Made by a program: the position numbers and the translations under genes | Assembly: GCA_963797485.1 (NCBI GenBank) | Contig: CAWCPF010000003.1 | Coordinates: 1,364,001 to 1,428,000, forward strand | Source: CAWAND01 sp963797485 | GTDB lineage: Bacteria > Chloroflexota > Anaerolineae > Anaerolineales > E44-bin32 | Direction of reading: 5' to 3' | Length of the DNA stretch: 64,000 bases | Shown: positions 1 to 10,257 of the stretch, one piece after another | Layout of the letters: every line of letters starts with the position of its first letter | Numbering within the stretch: the stretch's first letter is position 1 | The notes under the pieces: generated by a model | The model's input: only the letters and a program-made list of their open reading frames with translations | Databases searched by the model: none | What the model was told of the DNA's origin: nothing

Positions 1-1
1 T

Positions 2-715
2 GACCTGGCTGAGGTCTACCCATTCATCGGCCACCTGCTGGGCCTCGACCTGGAAGACGACATGGCCGCCCGGGTCAAGTATCTGGAGGGTCAGGCGCTC
101 CAGGCCAAGTATGTCTCGGCCTTCAAGCTGCTTCTGGCGAGCCTGGCCGAGGGCGGCCCGACGGTGATGGTGTGCGAAGACATTCACTGGGCGGACCCCT
201 CGTCGGTGGAACTGGGTCTGCAGGTCATGCCTATTGTCCCGGAAATCCCTCTGGTCGTGGTGCTCATTTCTCGGCCGGACAAAGACACTCCCGGCTGGCG
301 GATGATCGAGCAGGCAAGAGAGGTGGCTGGGGCCGGCGCGCTGGAGCTCCACCTGGCGCCTTTGACCGAGGCCGATAGCCGCCAGCTGGTGACCAACCTG
401 CTGCGGGTCGAGGCGCTTCCCGAAGCGGTCCGCAAGCTCATCCTGGCCAAAGCCGAGGGCAATCCCTTCTTCGTCGAGGAAGTCATACGCATGCTGATCG
501 ACCAGGGGCAGATCCGCTCCAAAGACGGCCAGTGGACGGTTGGCGAGGACTTGGGGTCGCTCGAAATCCCGGATACCCTGCAGGGGGTCCTGATGGCCCG
601 AATTGATCGTTTGCCCGAGGAAGCCAAACGGACGTTGCAGGTGGCCTCGGTGATCGGGCGTCAATTCAAGGCCAGCATTCTTGAACAGGTCCTGAAGGAG
701 ATCGGTCAGCCGTGA
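2..715 (+). CDS. ATPase (NTPase) domain of an ATPase-TPR signalling protein, 5' end outside window
   Basis: The frame is open from base 2, so the gene starts upstream. The visible part is the C-terminal half of a STAND-like ATPase module of the type found in bacterial adenylate-cyclase-like and LuxR/MalT-like regulators. The stretch VMVCEDIHWADPSSVEL near the front is the Walker B/sensor segment, followed by LVVVLISRPD and by GNPFFVEEVIRML, which are hallmarks of the family. It ends EIGQP-stop at a GTGA that overlaps the next reading frame, which continues the same protein family (FRHTLFQETAYHSLL plus TPRs). Either the two are translationally coupled halves or one base has been lost near 711 and they form one protein. 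I favour the indel because homologues carry both parts in one chain. What ligand or partner it senses cannot be told. Confidence 0.8.
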   Translation, partial: DLAEVYPFIGHLLGLDLEDDMAARVKYLEGQALQAKYVSAFKLLLASLAEGGPTVMVCEDIHWADPSSVELGLQVMPIVPEIPLVVVLISRPDKDTPGWRMIEQAREVAGAGALELHLAPLTEADSRQLVTNLLRVEALPEAVRKLILAKAEGNPFFVEEVIRMLIDQGQIRSKDGQWTVGEDLGSLEIPDTLQGVLMARIDRLPEEAKRTLQVASVIGRQFKASILEQVLKEIGQP

Positions 716-2487
716 CCCTGGTGTCTCAATTGAGCGCCCTGGAGGCGCGAGGCTTGGTGCGCAGCCTGGGCGATCCAGCCGATCCTGAATACTTGTTCCG
801 CCACACCCTGTTCCAGGAGACAGCTTATCACTCGCTCCTGAGGGGTGAACGCGTCGACCTGCACCGGTCTGTGGCGCGTGTTTTGGAGATGGCCTACCCT
901 GAGGATCACGAAAGCTTGGCCCCCATCCTTGGATATCACTTCCTGCAGGCGGGGGAAGACCTTAAGGCCCTGGACTACCTGACGGTCGCCGCCGAAGTCG
1001 CGGCCAAGATCTACGCCAATCAAGAGGCGCTTCAGCATTATCGCGACGCCATCGACTTGGCTCGCCGGGCCCGGCCCGAAGAAGTTTGTTTGGCCCGGCT
1101 GTATTCAGGCTGTGGCCGGGTCCATGAACTCATGGGAGATTTCGACGGTGCCTTGCAGACCTACCAAGCGATGGAGGACCTGGCCGGGGAACTTGGCTTC
1201 TCGAAGATGGCGCTTCAAGGCCGGGTGGCCCGAGATACCCTGCACAGCTCGCCATCCTCGGTGAGCGGGCACGAGCGTCAGAACTCGCAGGCTCAGGAAA
1301 CCCTCCGCTTGGCCCGAGAAGCCGGTGATCGGGAATCGGAGGCACGCTCTTTGTGGAACATGATGCTCGAGGGCTTCTTTTTCGGCCTTGAAGACCAATC
1401 CCGTGAGTTTGGGGAGCAGGCGCTGGTCATTGCGCACGAGATCGGCAACCGCGAGCTTCAAGCCTTTATTTCCAACGACTTGTCCCGGAACTACCTGTTC
1501 TACCGAGGCCGGTCCGACCGGGGTCTTCAGCTGGCCCAGCAGGCCCGTGAGCTTTGGGAGGAACTCGACAACCAGCCGATGTTGGCCGACAACTTGGCTG
1601 GATCGGGGATGTTTGCGTCCTACCGTGGGGATTACCCGACCGCTCTCGATTTCGCGGCGCGCGCCCTGACTATCAGCCAAAACATCGATAACCCCTGGGG
1701 CAAGTCCTACAGCCAATATAATCTCAATTTCGTCTTTGCAGAATTGGGAGACTTTCCCGAGGCGCTCCGCCGAGGGGATGAGGCGCTGCATTGGGCGCAG
1801 GTCGCCGGATTTATCGTCCCTGAAGTTACAACCCGGGCTTTCCAGGCCTGGATCCTCGCTCAACTCGGTCGATTCGACCAGGCCATCGAAGAAGGGGAAA
1901 GGGCGGTCGAATTCGGACGGCGAGCCATCCCGAGCTGGACGCCGGGCGCGCTGTCGTTCTTGGGGCTGGTTAAGCTGACGAAGGGCGATCTCGAAGGCGC
2001 GGCAGCGGCCGTGGCGGAGTTGGAGGCCATCCAAGCCGACTCGAAAGCCCATGTCTTCCCGCTTGCGTCCGCGTATGCCATGCTATGTCCCATGGGTTTT
2101 CACCTTGCGCAATCCAATTACAGCCAGGCCGACAAGCTGGCCGATAGGCTTCTCGATCTCCAAGCCGAGGTTAACTACGACAACTTCCACGCGGATGCCC
2201 TGTTGACCAAGGCCGAGTGCTCGATGGGCATGGGAGACGACCCCACTGCCTGGGGATGGCTGGAGAAGGCGCTGACGGCTGCAGAACGGGTCAGCTCCAG
2301 GCGAATTCAATGGCCCATCCTGGCGCGTATGAGTGATTGGTCGGCTCGCAATCACCATCCCGACCAAGCGGCCGAATACCTCGACCGCGCCCGCGCCGTT
2401 TTGACCGAGATCGTCGACAAGCTGGATTCGGAAATGCGCACGAGCTTCCTGGCCACCGCGGCCGTGGCGAAAGTATGGTCCGGATGA
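712..2487 (+). CDS. TPR-repeat C-terminal half of the ATPase-TPR signalling protein
   Basis: 591 residues if started at the GTG that overlaps the preceding stop (GTGA). It opens with the linker typical after the ATPase (LSALEARGLVRSLG, then YLFRHTLFQETAYHSLLRGER, a winged-helix-like segment) and continues as a long array of TPR-like helices to the end, closing with SEMRTSFLATAAVAKVWSG. No Shine-Dalgarno sequence is evident at the GTG, which supports a frame disruption rather than an independent gene. The protein would be cytoplasmic and regulatory or scaffolding. No catalytic cyclase domain is present in the window. Confidence 0.75.
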   Translation: MTLVSQLSALEARGLVRSLGDPADPEYLFRHTLFQETAYHSLLRGERVDLHRSVARVLEMAYPEDHESLAPILGYHFLQAGEDLKALDYLTVAAEVAAKIYANQEALQHYRDAIDLARRARPEEVCLARLYSGCGRVHELMGDFDGALQTYQAMEDLAGELGFSKMALQGRVARDTLHSSPSSVSGHERQNSQAQETLRLAREAGDRESEARSLWNMMLEGFFFGLEDQSREFGEQALVIAHEIGNRELQAFISNDLSRNYLFYRGRSDRGLQLAQQARELWEELDNQPMLADNLAGSGMFASYRGDYPTALDFAARALTISQNIDNPWGKSYSQYNLNFVFAELGDFPEALRRGDEALHWAQVAGFIVPEVTTRAFQAWILAQLGRFDQAIEEGERAVEFGRRAIPSWTPGALSFLGLVKLTKGDLEGAAAAVAELEAIQADSKAHVFPLASAYAMLCPMGFHLAQSNYSQADKLADRLLDLQAEVNYDNFHADALLTKAECSMGMGDDPTAWGWLEKALTAAERVSSRRIQWPILARMSDWSARNHHPDQAAEYLDRARAVLTEIVDKLDSEMRTSFLATAAVAKVWSG

Positions 2488-2870
2488 CCGCCGCCGAAGG
2501 CGTGCTGGATCTCCTGATTTCGGCGGCGCTGGTTCGCCCGATCCCCAATGAACCCGGGCCGGCGTTCCGTTTTCGGCATACCCTGGACCAACAAATTGCC
2601 TATCAATCGACCCTTCGCAAAGATCGTGAAAAGCTTCACAAGCTTATTGGCCGCTTGATTGAGCGCCAAACCCAGTCGTCATCTCACGATCTGACACCCG
2701 ACGCATGCCAACTGAAGGCCCGCATGCATCGGACGGCGGGTGACAAGGACGAAGCCTGGCAGGCGCTGGACCAGGCCCAATTGGAAGCCGAGTTGTTGGG
2801 CTCGCGGCGCATGCTCTGGACCATCCACGCCCAGCGCGCTGCCCGGCGCCTGGCGATCGAGGCGCCATGA
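2475..2870 (+). pseudogene. Remnant of a second ATPase-TPR protein copy
   Basis: 131 residues from the ATG at 2475, overlapping the previous gene by 13 bases. The first half (AFRFRHTLDQQIAYQSTLRK) repeats the winged-helix-like segment seen in the preceding gene (YLFRHTLFQETAYHSLLRG). The second half (EAELLGSRRMLWTIHAQRAAR) repeats its extreme C-terminus (AERVSSRRIQWPILARMSD). The ATPase and nearly all TPRs that should lie before and between these parts are absent. I read this as the residue of a tandem duplicate shrunk by deletion. It could still be translated as a small protein by coupling, but no function can be inferred. Confidence 0.55.
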
Positions 2871-2907
2871 TCGTGGAGCCTGAGGACGAGCGCGCTCGGC
2901 GGGCAGA

Positions 2908-4406
2908 TTGGCGATTGACTCTGAACAGGAGCTTGAATTGAGCGCTGCGTCCACTCCCGGTCCAGACGTCCTCGAAATGCTCAAGGAGCACGATCTGTTC
3001 GCCGGTCTGGCGGAAGACGACCTAAGACGGCTGGTCGATATGGCGCGCCCGCTTCACCTCGAACCCGGGCAAGTCCTCATGCAGGAGGGAACTCCGGGAG
3101 CTTCGCTCTATCTGGTCCTCGATGGGGAGTTCGAGGTCACCAAACGCTCGGGCCAACAGGATGTCCATCTGGCGGTGCGAGGGGCGGGTGAGGTCTTTGG
3201 CGAGATGTCAATCCTTGACCAATCGCCGCGCTCGGCGACCCTGGTCGCCACGCCGACCTTCCTCGCTCCTCGAGCTGAGCCAGGAGGCGTTCCGGGAACT
3301 GCTGGCCACCAGCCCGCAGGCCACTCTGGCCATCCTTAAGACGGTGACATCGCGCCTGAGGAACACCGAGGGCATACTCCGCCAGCACGAGAAGATGGCC
3401 GGGCTTGGCACCTTGGCCGCAGGGCTGGCTCACGAGCTGAACAATCCGGCGGCGGCCATTGCCCGCGGCGCCAGCCAGTTCAGAAGCCTGGTGGCTGATT
3501 GGGTGAAAGTCAGCGCTGAGGTCAGCCTGTTGAATCTGGCGCAACAGGATGCCCAGGTCATTCGCAGCTTCGAAGAGCATTTCACCCAGCCGGTCAACCA
3601 ACCGGGCTCGGCCGGTCTGCTGGCAAGGAGCGATCTCGAAGATGAGTTGACCGACTGGCTGCAGTCAGTCGGGATTGAGGAACTCTTGGGAATACGCCGC
3701 CTGGCTGGTCGGGGCAGGTTGGACCCGGTCCGTCCTGGAAGAACACATCCAGGCCGTCGAACCGGCCCACCGCCAGGCCATTCTCCGCTGGCTGGCCATC
3801 GGTGTGTCCCTGTTTTCGCTTTCAGACGAGCTGCGCGAAGGGGCGAGCCGGATCTCCAATCTGGTTGGGACTGTCAAGACTTATGCGTATCTGGACCAGG
3901 CCCCAGCTCAGTTGGTCGATGTGCATCAGGGTTTGGAAGACACGCTGGTCGTACTGCGCCAGAAGATCGGCCCCGGGATCGAAGTCAAGCGCGACTACGT
4001 GCCGGAACTGCCCAGAATAGAGGCGTTCGGCAGCGAACTCAATCAGGTGTGGACCAACCTGATTGACAACGCGCTCGATGCCATGGGAGAGAAGGGACAG
4101 CTCCGGCTGTCGACTTGCCTGGAAGCTGACCACGTGGTTGTGGAAATCTGCGATACGGGGCAGGGCATTCCGCCCGAAATCCGAGACCGGGTCTTTGAGC
4201 CCTTTTTCACCACCAAGGCACCCGGCGTGGGTACCGGGCTCGGGCTGCACATTGTCTACAACATCGTCTGTCAGCGCCACGGGGGTTCGGTTCACATTGC
4301 TGACCATTCCGGCGATAATTGCTTCCGCGTCGAGCTGCCAATCGAATCCCCCCGGCGGGGCGCGCCGAAATCCGACTCGCCTCAATCTCCCAACGTCTCC
4401 TCGTGA
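2908..4406 (+). CDS. Sensor histidine kinase with N-terminal cyclic-nucleotide-binding domain (two frameshifts)
   Basis: Three frames make one protein. 2908-3265 encodes a cNMP-binding fold (LKEHDLFAGLAEDDLRRL, GEVFGEMSILDQSPRSAT with the phosphate-binding-cassette pattern). 3266-3682 continues with LLELSQEAFRELL and the dimerisation H-box MAGLGTLAAGLAHELNNP, whose His is the likely phospho-acceptor. 3683-4406 encodes the rest of the dimerisation region and the HATPase domain (N-box NLIDNALDAMG, G1 DTGQGIP, F-box FEPFFTTK, G2 GTGLGLHIVYNI). The frame moves by +1 at about 3265 and again at about 3682, each explained by one extra base. The start is uncertain: TTG 2908, or ATG 2977 just before the cNMP fold. 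No membrane segment is seen, so it is cytosolic. No cognate regulator is adjacent. Confidence 0.75.
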
Positions 4407-5287
4407 CGCGGGGCGGCGGCCCCCGCTTCCGGTCTGGCCGCCACCTGGCCTCGCCCAGCCGGTCCGACAATCAACACCGAACATGGGATGCGGTCCAGCA
4501 GGGCGCTGGCGACGTTGTCCAGCAGGACGTCCATCCAGCGGGTGAGTCCAGGCTGATAGTGCGATCCCAGTACGACCAAATCGTGGCCACCCTCTTCGAC
4601 CTCGGCCAGGACTTCGTCCACTACCAGCCCGTGTCGCAAGACAGGTCGAATCGGGGCATCCACCCCCGCGGACTTCAGGATTTCGATACCCTCCTGAAGT
4701 CGGTGGCCCTCCAGCGTTTGGCCCTGGATAGCCTCTCCCACAGTCTCCTCGAGTTCGGCGGCAAGACTGTCCGGGCTCAAAGAGACCTGCGACATGACGT
4801 GGATCAAACTGATGTCAACGGATGCATGGCGGATCAAGCCCCCGGCTGCCGCCAGGGTCTGGCCTGAGGGGCCCTCCCCGCTTAAGCAGACAAGGATTCG
4901 TCGCGGCTGCTCGGGTGGGTTTCGGACCAGCAGGAGGTGGCTGGGAATTCTGCGCGCCAGCACGTGAGTACCGGAACGGCTCACGATGGGGGGCAGGTGA
5001 CGGGCTGGGTGACGCATGAGTACCAGCAGATCATAAGGCGCCCGCTGCGCTTCCAGCGTGATCTCGTGCGCCGGATCTCCCTGGCGCGTGATGCGCGCAA
5101 CCGAAGCCGGCCTGTCGAGTCCGCCTGCCAAACGATCCAGGTGTGCCAGGCTGGCTGCTTCGGACTGAGAATGCTCCCTGACCGCCAGCAGCGTCACCTG
5201 CGATCCTTGGATGAGACGTAGTCCGGAGGCGAATACGGCTGACCGCTCGCTGCCGGGGGATCCATCGGTGCTCAGCAGGACCTTCAT
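4382..5287 (-). CDS. Tandem universal stress protein (UspA family)
   Basis: 301 residues with two Usp folds: residues about 1-120 start MKVLLSTDGSPGSERS, and residues about 128-275 start RRILVCLSGEG. Each ends with the usual VLIV/LLLVRN strand (HLLLVRNPP; CSVLIVGPA). Neither half shows a clean G-x2-G...GS ATP-binding loop: the second reads GSHYQPGLTRWMDV and lacks the final Gly-Ser, so this may be a non-ATP-binding Usp. A short Ala/Pro/Arg-rich tail follows. The 3' end overlaps the end of the convergent histidine kinase by 25 bases. Only 10 bases separate it from the transporter gene upstream, so the two are probably co-transcribed. Confidence 0.85.
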   Translation of the reverse strand: MKVLLSTDGSPGSERSAVFASGLRLIQGSQVTLLAVREHSQSEAASLAHLDRLAGGLDRPASVARITRQGDPAHEITLEAQRAPYDLLVLMRHPARHLPPIVSRSGTHVLARRIPSHLLLVRNPPEQPRRILVCLSGEGPSGQTLAAAGGLIRHASVDISLIHVMSQVSLSPDSLAAELEETVGEAIQGQTLEGHRLQEGIEILKSAGVDAPIRPVLRHGLVVDEVLAEVEEGGHDLVVLGSHYQPGLTRWMDVLLDNVASALLDRIPCSVLIVGPAGRGQVAARPEAGAAAPRHEETLGD

Positions 5288-5297
5288 GCGACCTCCA

Positions 5298-6399
5298 TCA
5301 GTGAATCAACAACAAGGCAAGCGGAAAGCCGATCGAGGCGGCCAGATACGCGATCATCGGGCCGCGTCGGGAAAGCAGAATATGGGTGAGCCTGGCCATC
5401 ACGCGGTCGTAGGTGGGGAACGCCAGCAAGATGACAGTGAGCGAGACCAGGCTGACGCTGAGCATCTGAACCAGGACTATCGTGACGGCTTCGGGGTTCG
5501 CCAGCAGCCCGGCCGCCACCAGCGTGTCGATAAACGTCGTGACATTGGCTCCCATGATGTAGGGAATCACATTCTCCTGGCGGATGAAACCTCGATTGGA
5601 CAAAGGAATCAGCATGCCGAGCGAGACGGACACGCTCATGGTGACGGTGGTCACGACGGCGCCGAGCAAGAACGTCACGCTCGGCCGGTAGAGCAGCCGG
5701 TTGATCCGGCCGAGCTGCGTGCCCCCCAATCGAAACTGCGGGAGCGCCTTGTCAAACATCCAGAAACTCCCCAACATGACCAGAAAGCCGATCGGGAAGA
5801 ATCCCCATGCGGGAAGTCGAGTTCCGATCAAGCTGAGCCAGGGCCCAAATACCACGTCGAGGGGGGATGCGAAAGTGACTAAGCCCAGGTGCAAGTCACT
5901 CAGGCTGCCTGCGTTTAGCAGCCAGTATCCAATCAGAAAGGATGGCAGCATGATGGATTGGGTGACGAGCATGGACAGCAGGCCGGCGCCGAGGCTGCTC
6001 TCTCGCTGACCGGATCGCAGGGTGTAAACGAAGCCGATCAGCAAGACAACCACGGAAGCCCCGAGCCGGGAACCGGCAATCATGGCAAAAGTCTGGACCG
6101 AGTTCGAGCACACCAGCCTTGTGGAAGGCCAGCGATGTGGCCGCCACGGGGGATCCGGAAAGCGACGCAATGGCCGCCAGCCATCCCAGGCCCAAGGCGT
6201 CCAGCACGCCGTTGACGTGAAATGTGTTCTTGATTATGGGCGCCAGCGGTCCGGCCCCAGTCTTGACCAGCAGCAGCGAGAAGGCGAAGAGCGACAGGCT
6301 GAAAAGGAAGATCGCCACCCGCACAAGCGGCGGAATGTGGGCCGCGCCGGTGGGTGGAGGCGAGATATTCTTCAGAGCCAGGCGTCCGGGATGCGTCAC
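5298..6399 (-). CDS. Na+/phosphate symporter-like membrane protein (one frameshift)
   Basis: Hydrophobic protein of roughly 365 residues with repeated membrane segments and the two inverted-repeat signatures of the Na/Pi cotransporter (NptA/PF02690) family: LDALGLGWLAAIASLSGSPVA in the first half and NVIPYIMGANVTTFIDTLVA in the second. The frame changes near 6104 (GVL-then-NSVQTFAMIAG), explained by one extra base. The best start is GTG 6399, which overlaps the reconstructed stop of the upstream DUF255 gene as GTGA; a longer start at 6477 would overlap that gene by about 80 bases. Substrate could be phosphate or another anion. Its neighbour downstream is a UspA protein. Confidence 0.75.
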
Positions 6400-8449
6400 G
6401 TGGCCAGGGCCTCGTCGATCTGATGTGCCAGCACCACGGGGTCCGATGTGGGGAGCTTGCATGCGAAGTCCAGGCACAGGTAAGCGGTAGCTTGGCCATT
6501 CACCGGCAGTCTCGACCGGAGGAGCTCGGGCTCGTCGCTGGGACCTCCAGGCTGCCGGCAGTTACCAGATTGGGGAGGTAGCGGCGATCTGCGGTCCGTC
6601 TCAGCGCATCGAGGGGCCCGGCGTGGCCATCGGCAACGTAGGCCAGTTGCAGCCTCGGGCCCAAGGCATCATCCAGGGCGGCCAGCCCGCCGGCGAACGC
6701 CGTAGGATATTCGCTCAGATTGTCTCGGAGGGTCTTGAGGGCCTCCTCAGCCGCCTGCGTAAAGCCCTGCTCCCCGGTCAAAGATCCCAATTTGATAAGC
6801 AGCTGCATGGCCATGGAGTTGCCGGAAGGGGTTGGGTTGTCTTCCAAGGTCTTTGGCCGAAATAGGAGCTGCGAGGCTGCAGCTTCAGGTGCGTCGAAGA
6901 AGCCGCCGGCCGGATCCTTGAACTCGTTCAGGACGATTTCGGCTTCGGATCTTGCCAAGCGGTACCAGCGAAGATTGAAGTCATTTTCATACTGCGCCAG
7001 CCAACCCAAACCTAGGGCTGCATGGTCTTCCAGGAAGCCAGTCTCGGACAACTTGCCCATTCGCCAGGCTCGTCTCAATGAACCGTCCAGCCTGAGGTTG
7101 TGGTCGAGGAAGTCCGCCAGCTCCTCGGCTGCCTTTGCAGCCGCCCGGTCACCGGTCGCCCGCGCAAACCCGGCCAAGGCCATAAGCATCAGCCCGTTCC
7201 ATCCCGCCAGGACCTTGTCGTCCCGGCTGGGCCGTTGGCGCGCTTCCCGAGACTCGAGGACCTGAGCACGGCCCTGAGCCAATCGCGCCTGGATGTCGCC
7301 CACTTCAAGATTCAACTCAGCGGAAAGGACCTCATCAGACGTGCGGCAATTCAACACGAACTTGCCCTCGAAGTTCGGCGCGGCGTCCACCCCGAACGCG
7401 CGGCGGAAGACTCGAAGGGTCAATGGATCGTCCAGGGCGGCTTCAAGCTCGCTCGGCGTCCAGACGTAAAATCGGCCCTCCTCACCCTCCAAATCAGCGT
7501 CCAGGGAAGAGGCGAAACCCCCGCCCGGCAGCCTCAGCTCGCGCAGGGCAAACTCGACGGTCTCATGCGCGACGGCCAGCAGCGCCTCTGACCCGCTGAC
7601 CTGCCACCCGTGCACATAAGCCGGAATGAGCAGGGCATTGTCGTAGAGCATCTTCTCGAAATGTGGCACCTGCCAGCCGGCATCGACGGAATAACGCGCA
7701 AATCCGCCGGCGAGGTGATCGTAGATGCCCCCTTGGCTCATGTGGTGCAGGGCATGCAGCGCCTGATCACGCGCCAGTTTGTCGCCACGTCCCGCGTAAC
7801 GCCGGAGAAGGAATTCGACGGCTTGGGGCTGAGGGAATTTGGGCGCGCCGCCCCAGCCGCCGTGGGTCCAGTCGTAGCTCGCAAACAACTGTTCGGCTGC
7901 CTGATCGAGTGCGGTCCGGTCGAGGCCGGCCCGGCCCGGGCTCGCAAATCGTGAGGCGCTCAGACTGTCGGCAAGCCGCCGGCCGGCAGCCTCGAGTTGA
8001 CTTCGATCATCCGACCAGGCGGCCGCCACGCCGTCCAGGATCTGCCTGAACGCCGGGAGGCCGTGGGCAGGGACGGGGGGAAAGTAGGTGCCGCCGAAAA
8101 AAGGTCGGCCGTCCGGGGTTAGAAAGAGCGACATCGGCCATCCGCCCTGGCCGGTCATGGCGATCACGGCGGACATGTAGATGGAGTCCAGGTCCGGCCT
8201 TTCTTCCCGGTCGACCTTGATGCTGACGAAATGCCTGTTCAGCAATCCGGCGATTTCCTCATCTTCGAAGGACTCATGGGCCATGACATGGCACCAATGG
8301 CAGGCCGCATAGCCGATGCTCAGGAAGATCGGCTTGTCCTCGAGGCGAGCCTTCTGCAGGGCTTCATCCGACCATGGATACCAGTCAACCGGGTTTTCGG
8401 CATGCTGGAGCAGGTAAGGGGAGATCGAGTTGCTCAGATGATTGCTCAC
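6396..8449 (-). CDS. Thioredoxin-fold DUF255 protein (YyaL/spermatogenesis-associated protein 20 family; one frameshift near the 3' end)
   Basis: About 684 residues when the frame break is repaired. The N-terminal thioredoxin-like domain carries NPVDWYPWSDEAL and the redox motif ACHWCHVM (Cys50, Cys53). The rest is an alpha/alpha-toroid-like region with VPHFEKMLYDNA and EDNPTPSGNSMA, all typical of the family. As written the frame stops at 6500, but one base missing in the C run near 6541 restores a conserved tail: AYLCLDFACKLPTSDP ends at TGA 6396-6398. The molecular role of the family is not well defined; a cytosolic thiol or sugar-isomerase-like activity has been proposed. It heads a leftward operon with the transporter and Usp genes. 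Confidence 0.88.
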
Positions 8450-8497
8450 CGTCGGCCGGGCCGGCGATCTGAGATTCGAGATGTTAGAATAAGCCCC

Positions 8498-8890
8498 ATG
8501 TCGAGTTCAAATTGGACAGTTCTCCGATGGGTTCCCGCGGTCATCATGATGCTCGCCATTTTCAGCTTCTCGTCCCTCCCGGCCAGCCGTTTGCCTGACT
8601 TCGGCGCTTACGACATCCTGGTCAAGAAGACTGGCCACGCCCTGGGCTATGCGATGCTCGGCATGACGTATTTTTACGCGCTCCCCAAGAGCCTGTCTTC
8701 GGGCTACCGCTGGATCGTCGCCTTGATGATGGCTGTGCTGTTTGCCCTGAGTGACGAGTTTCACCAGTCGTTTGTCACGGGCCGGACGTCGACGCTGCGA
8801 GACGTCATGATCGACGGCGGAGGCGCGGCCATCGCTACAGCCATCGCGGCCATCTACTCGTCAAACTCGAGCTCGAAGTCCAGCTCCTGA
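8498..8890 (+). CDS. VanZ-like membrane protein
   Basis: 130 residues with about four membrane segments and the VanZ-family signatures KTGHALGYAMLGMTYFYAL and ALSDEFHQSFVTGRTSTLRDVMID. The ATG at 8498 directly precedes the first hydrophobic segment. The C-terminal tail is a run of serines (YSSNSSSKSSS), produced where the gene overlaps the 3' end of scpA by 37 bases on the other strand. VanZ-like proteins are small integral membrane proteins linked to cell-envelope antibiotics in some bacteria, but their biochemical role is generally unknown. Confidence 0.85.
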   Translation: MSSSNWTVLRWVPAVIMMLAIFSFSSLPASRLPDFGAYDILVKKTGHALGYAMLGMTYFYALPKSLSSGYRWIVALMMAVLFALSDEFHQSFVTGRTSTLRDVMIDGGGAAIATAIAAIYSSNSSSKSSS

Positions 8891-9633
8891 TCAGCCTCCC
8901 AGGATTCTCCACGCACAATCTCAATGTCTCCAAAGACCTCTGATTGTTCGGCGTTCACACGCCGCAGCTTGATGAGCTCCAGTATCGCCAAAAACGACAC
9001 CACCACTTCCAGCCGGCTCCGGGTGTCTCGGAGCAGAACCGCAAAGGTCGTCCGACCGCGCCGCCTCAAGATGGCCACCACGCGGGCAATCCGATCCCTG
9101 ATTCGGACCTTGGAGGCCACGATGACCTCATCCAGATCGACCCCGGCCCCGTTTGATTGAAGGAGTTCGGCAAAGGCTTGTGCCAGGGCGCCGACCGGGA
9201 TCGTGTTAAGCTCGAGCTGGGGTTCTGTTGTTGGCGGTGGGGCCGAGCGAAGATAAGTTCTCAGGCCCTGGGCTTCACGCTGCGATAACAGAATGGCGAT
9301 TTGTTTGTACTTCTTGTAGACGATCAACTGTCGTGCCAGTGCATCCCCGGGATCCTCTTCTTCGGGCCCGCGCTCGGGCGGGCGAGGAAGCAGGGCCTCC
9401 GACTTGATCTGCAGCAGTCGTGAAGCAATAACCAGGAATGCGGTCAGATCCTCCAGGCTGTAAAGGGAAGCGCGTTTCAAAGTGGCCAGGTACTGGTCGG
9501 TGACCTGCGCCAGGGCCACGCGCGTAATGTCCAGTTCGGCGCGCTCTATCAGATCCAGGAGCAAGTCCAGCGGACCCTCGAAAACGGGCAGCTGGAGCGT
9601 GATGTCCCGGACCGAACTCAAGGCAGTAACCAC
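8854..9633 (-). CDS. scpA: Segregation and condensation protein A (kleisin subunit of SMC complex)
   Basis: 259 residues with the canonical ScpA N-terminus LPVFEGPLDLLLDLIERAELDI and the C-terminal winged-helix region (FLAILELIKLRRVNAEQSEVFGDIEI). It bridges the heads of SMC with ScpB during chromosome organisation. Start choices are GTG 9633 or TTG 9621; the latter forms a 4-base TTGA overlap with the stop of the zinc-ribbon gene upstream, which suggests translational coupling. The last ten residues are acidic and are encoded opposite the serine-rich tail of the vanZ-like gene. No scpB follows. Confidence 0.95.
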   Translation of the reverse strand: MVTALSSVRDITLQLPVFEGPLDLLLDLIERAELDITRVALAQVTDQYLATLKRASLYSLEDLTAFLVIASRLLQIKSEALLPRPPERGPEEEDPGDALARQLIVYKKYKQIAILLSQREAQGLRTYLRSAPPPTTEPQLELNTIPVGALAQAFAELLQSNGAGVDLDEVIVASKVRIRDRIARVVAILRRRGRTTFAVLLRDTRSRLEVVVSFLAILELIKLRRVNAEQSEVFGDIEIVRGESWEADQELDFELEFDE

Positions 9634-10094
9634 CGGATAAGTGCCCAGCCGACTCCCAGGACGGCCAGCCCGATGACTGCCGCGAATCCCGCCAGCATGA
9701 TCTGGCGGTCAAGGGCCGTCTGGCGGGCCCGGTCGGCTCCCAGGCTTGCCTGACGCTGGCGCTCCTGGCGCTCCATCGACTCCATGCGCATGCGGGAAGC
9801 TTCGGCCTCGGACCGCTTGATGACGCCGGCCTGCTGGCGGACTTGTTGCAGGAATCGTGGCGGCTGCCGTGCGTCGGTGTGACGCTGAAAAACCCGCCCG
9901 ACCGTGCTTAGGGGCTCTCCACATTCCTGGCAGGCGTCAGCCTCAGGCAGGTTATGCGCCCCGCAGTTTGCGCAAGTGAGCTGTGCCAGGGTGAATTCAC
10001 GCCCACAATGGCTGCATGCCAAGCTGGCGGCGTCTGAGGGGGCCGTCTGGGGTGCAGAACAGTAGGGGCATCGGCCGACTTGGGTAGGGATCAT
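9618..10094 (-). CDS. Zinc-ribbon protein with C-terminal membrane anchor
   Basis: 158 residues from the ATG at 10094. Residues about 8-60 hold two or three zinc-ribbon pairs (CPYCSAP, CSHCGREF, CANCGAHNLPEADACQECG). A charged, Arg/Met/Glu-rich coiled-coil stretch follows at about 80-130, and one hydrophobic helix ends the protein (IMLAGFAAVIGLAVLGVGWALI). The architecture suggests a tail-anchored cytosolic metal-binding protein. It is coupled to scpA, but I know no defined function for this family. Confidence 0.75.
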   Translation of the reverse strand: MIPTQVGRCPYCSAPQTAPSDAASLACSHCGREFTLAQLTCANCGAHNLPEADACQECGEPLSTVGRVFQRHTDARQPPRFLQQVRQQAGVIKRSEAEASRMRMESMERQERQRQASLGADRARQTALDRQIMLAGFAAVIGLAVLGVGWALIRWLLP

Positions 10095-10257
10095 GGGGCA
10101 TAGCTCCGGGGACAGTGACCGGATTATAATAGACCCTGTTGTCATTCCCCATGGCTCAGGCTCGCGGTGTCATCTCTCGGGGGGTGGATACCGGCAAGCC
10201 AATACGCGGAATCATGGTATCATCCGCCGCGCTGCCGAGGTACGACTGGAGATGCAG

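Noticed and set aside
5211..5882. Rightward frame opposite the Usp and transporter genes
   Set aside because: Composition (Gln/Asp/His/Arg-rich) is that of a shadow of hydrophobic codons on the other strand.
10125..10130. TATAAT as a -10 element for trxA
   Set aside because: No acceptable -35 at 16-18 bases on either strand; the call would rest on six bases.
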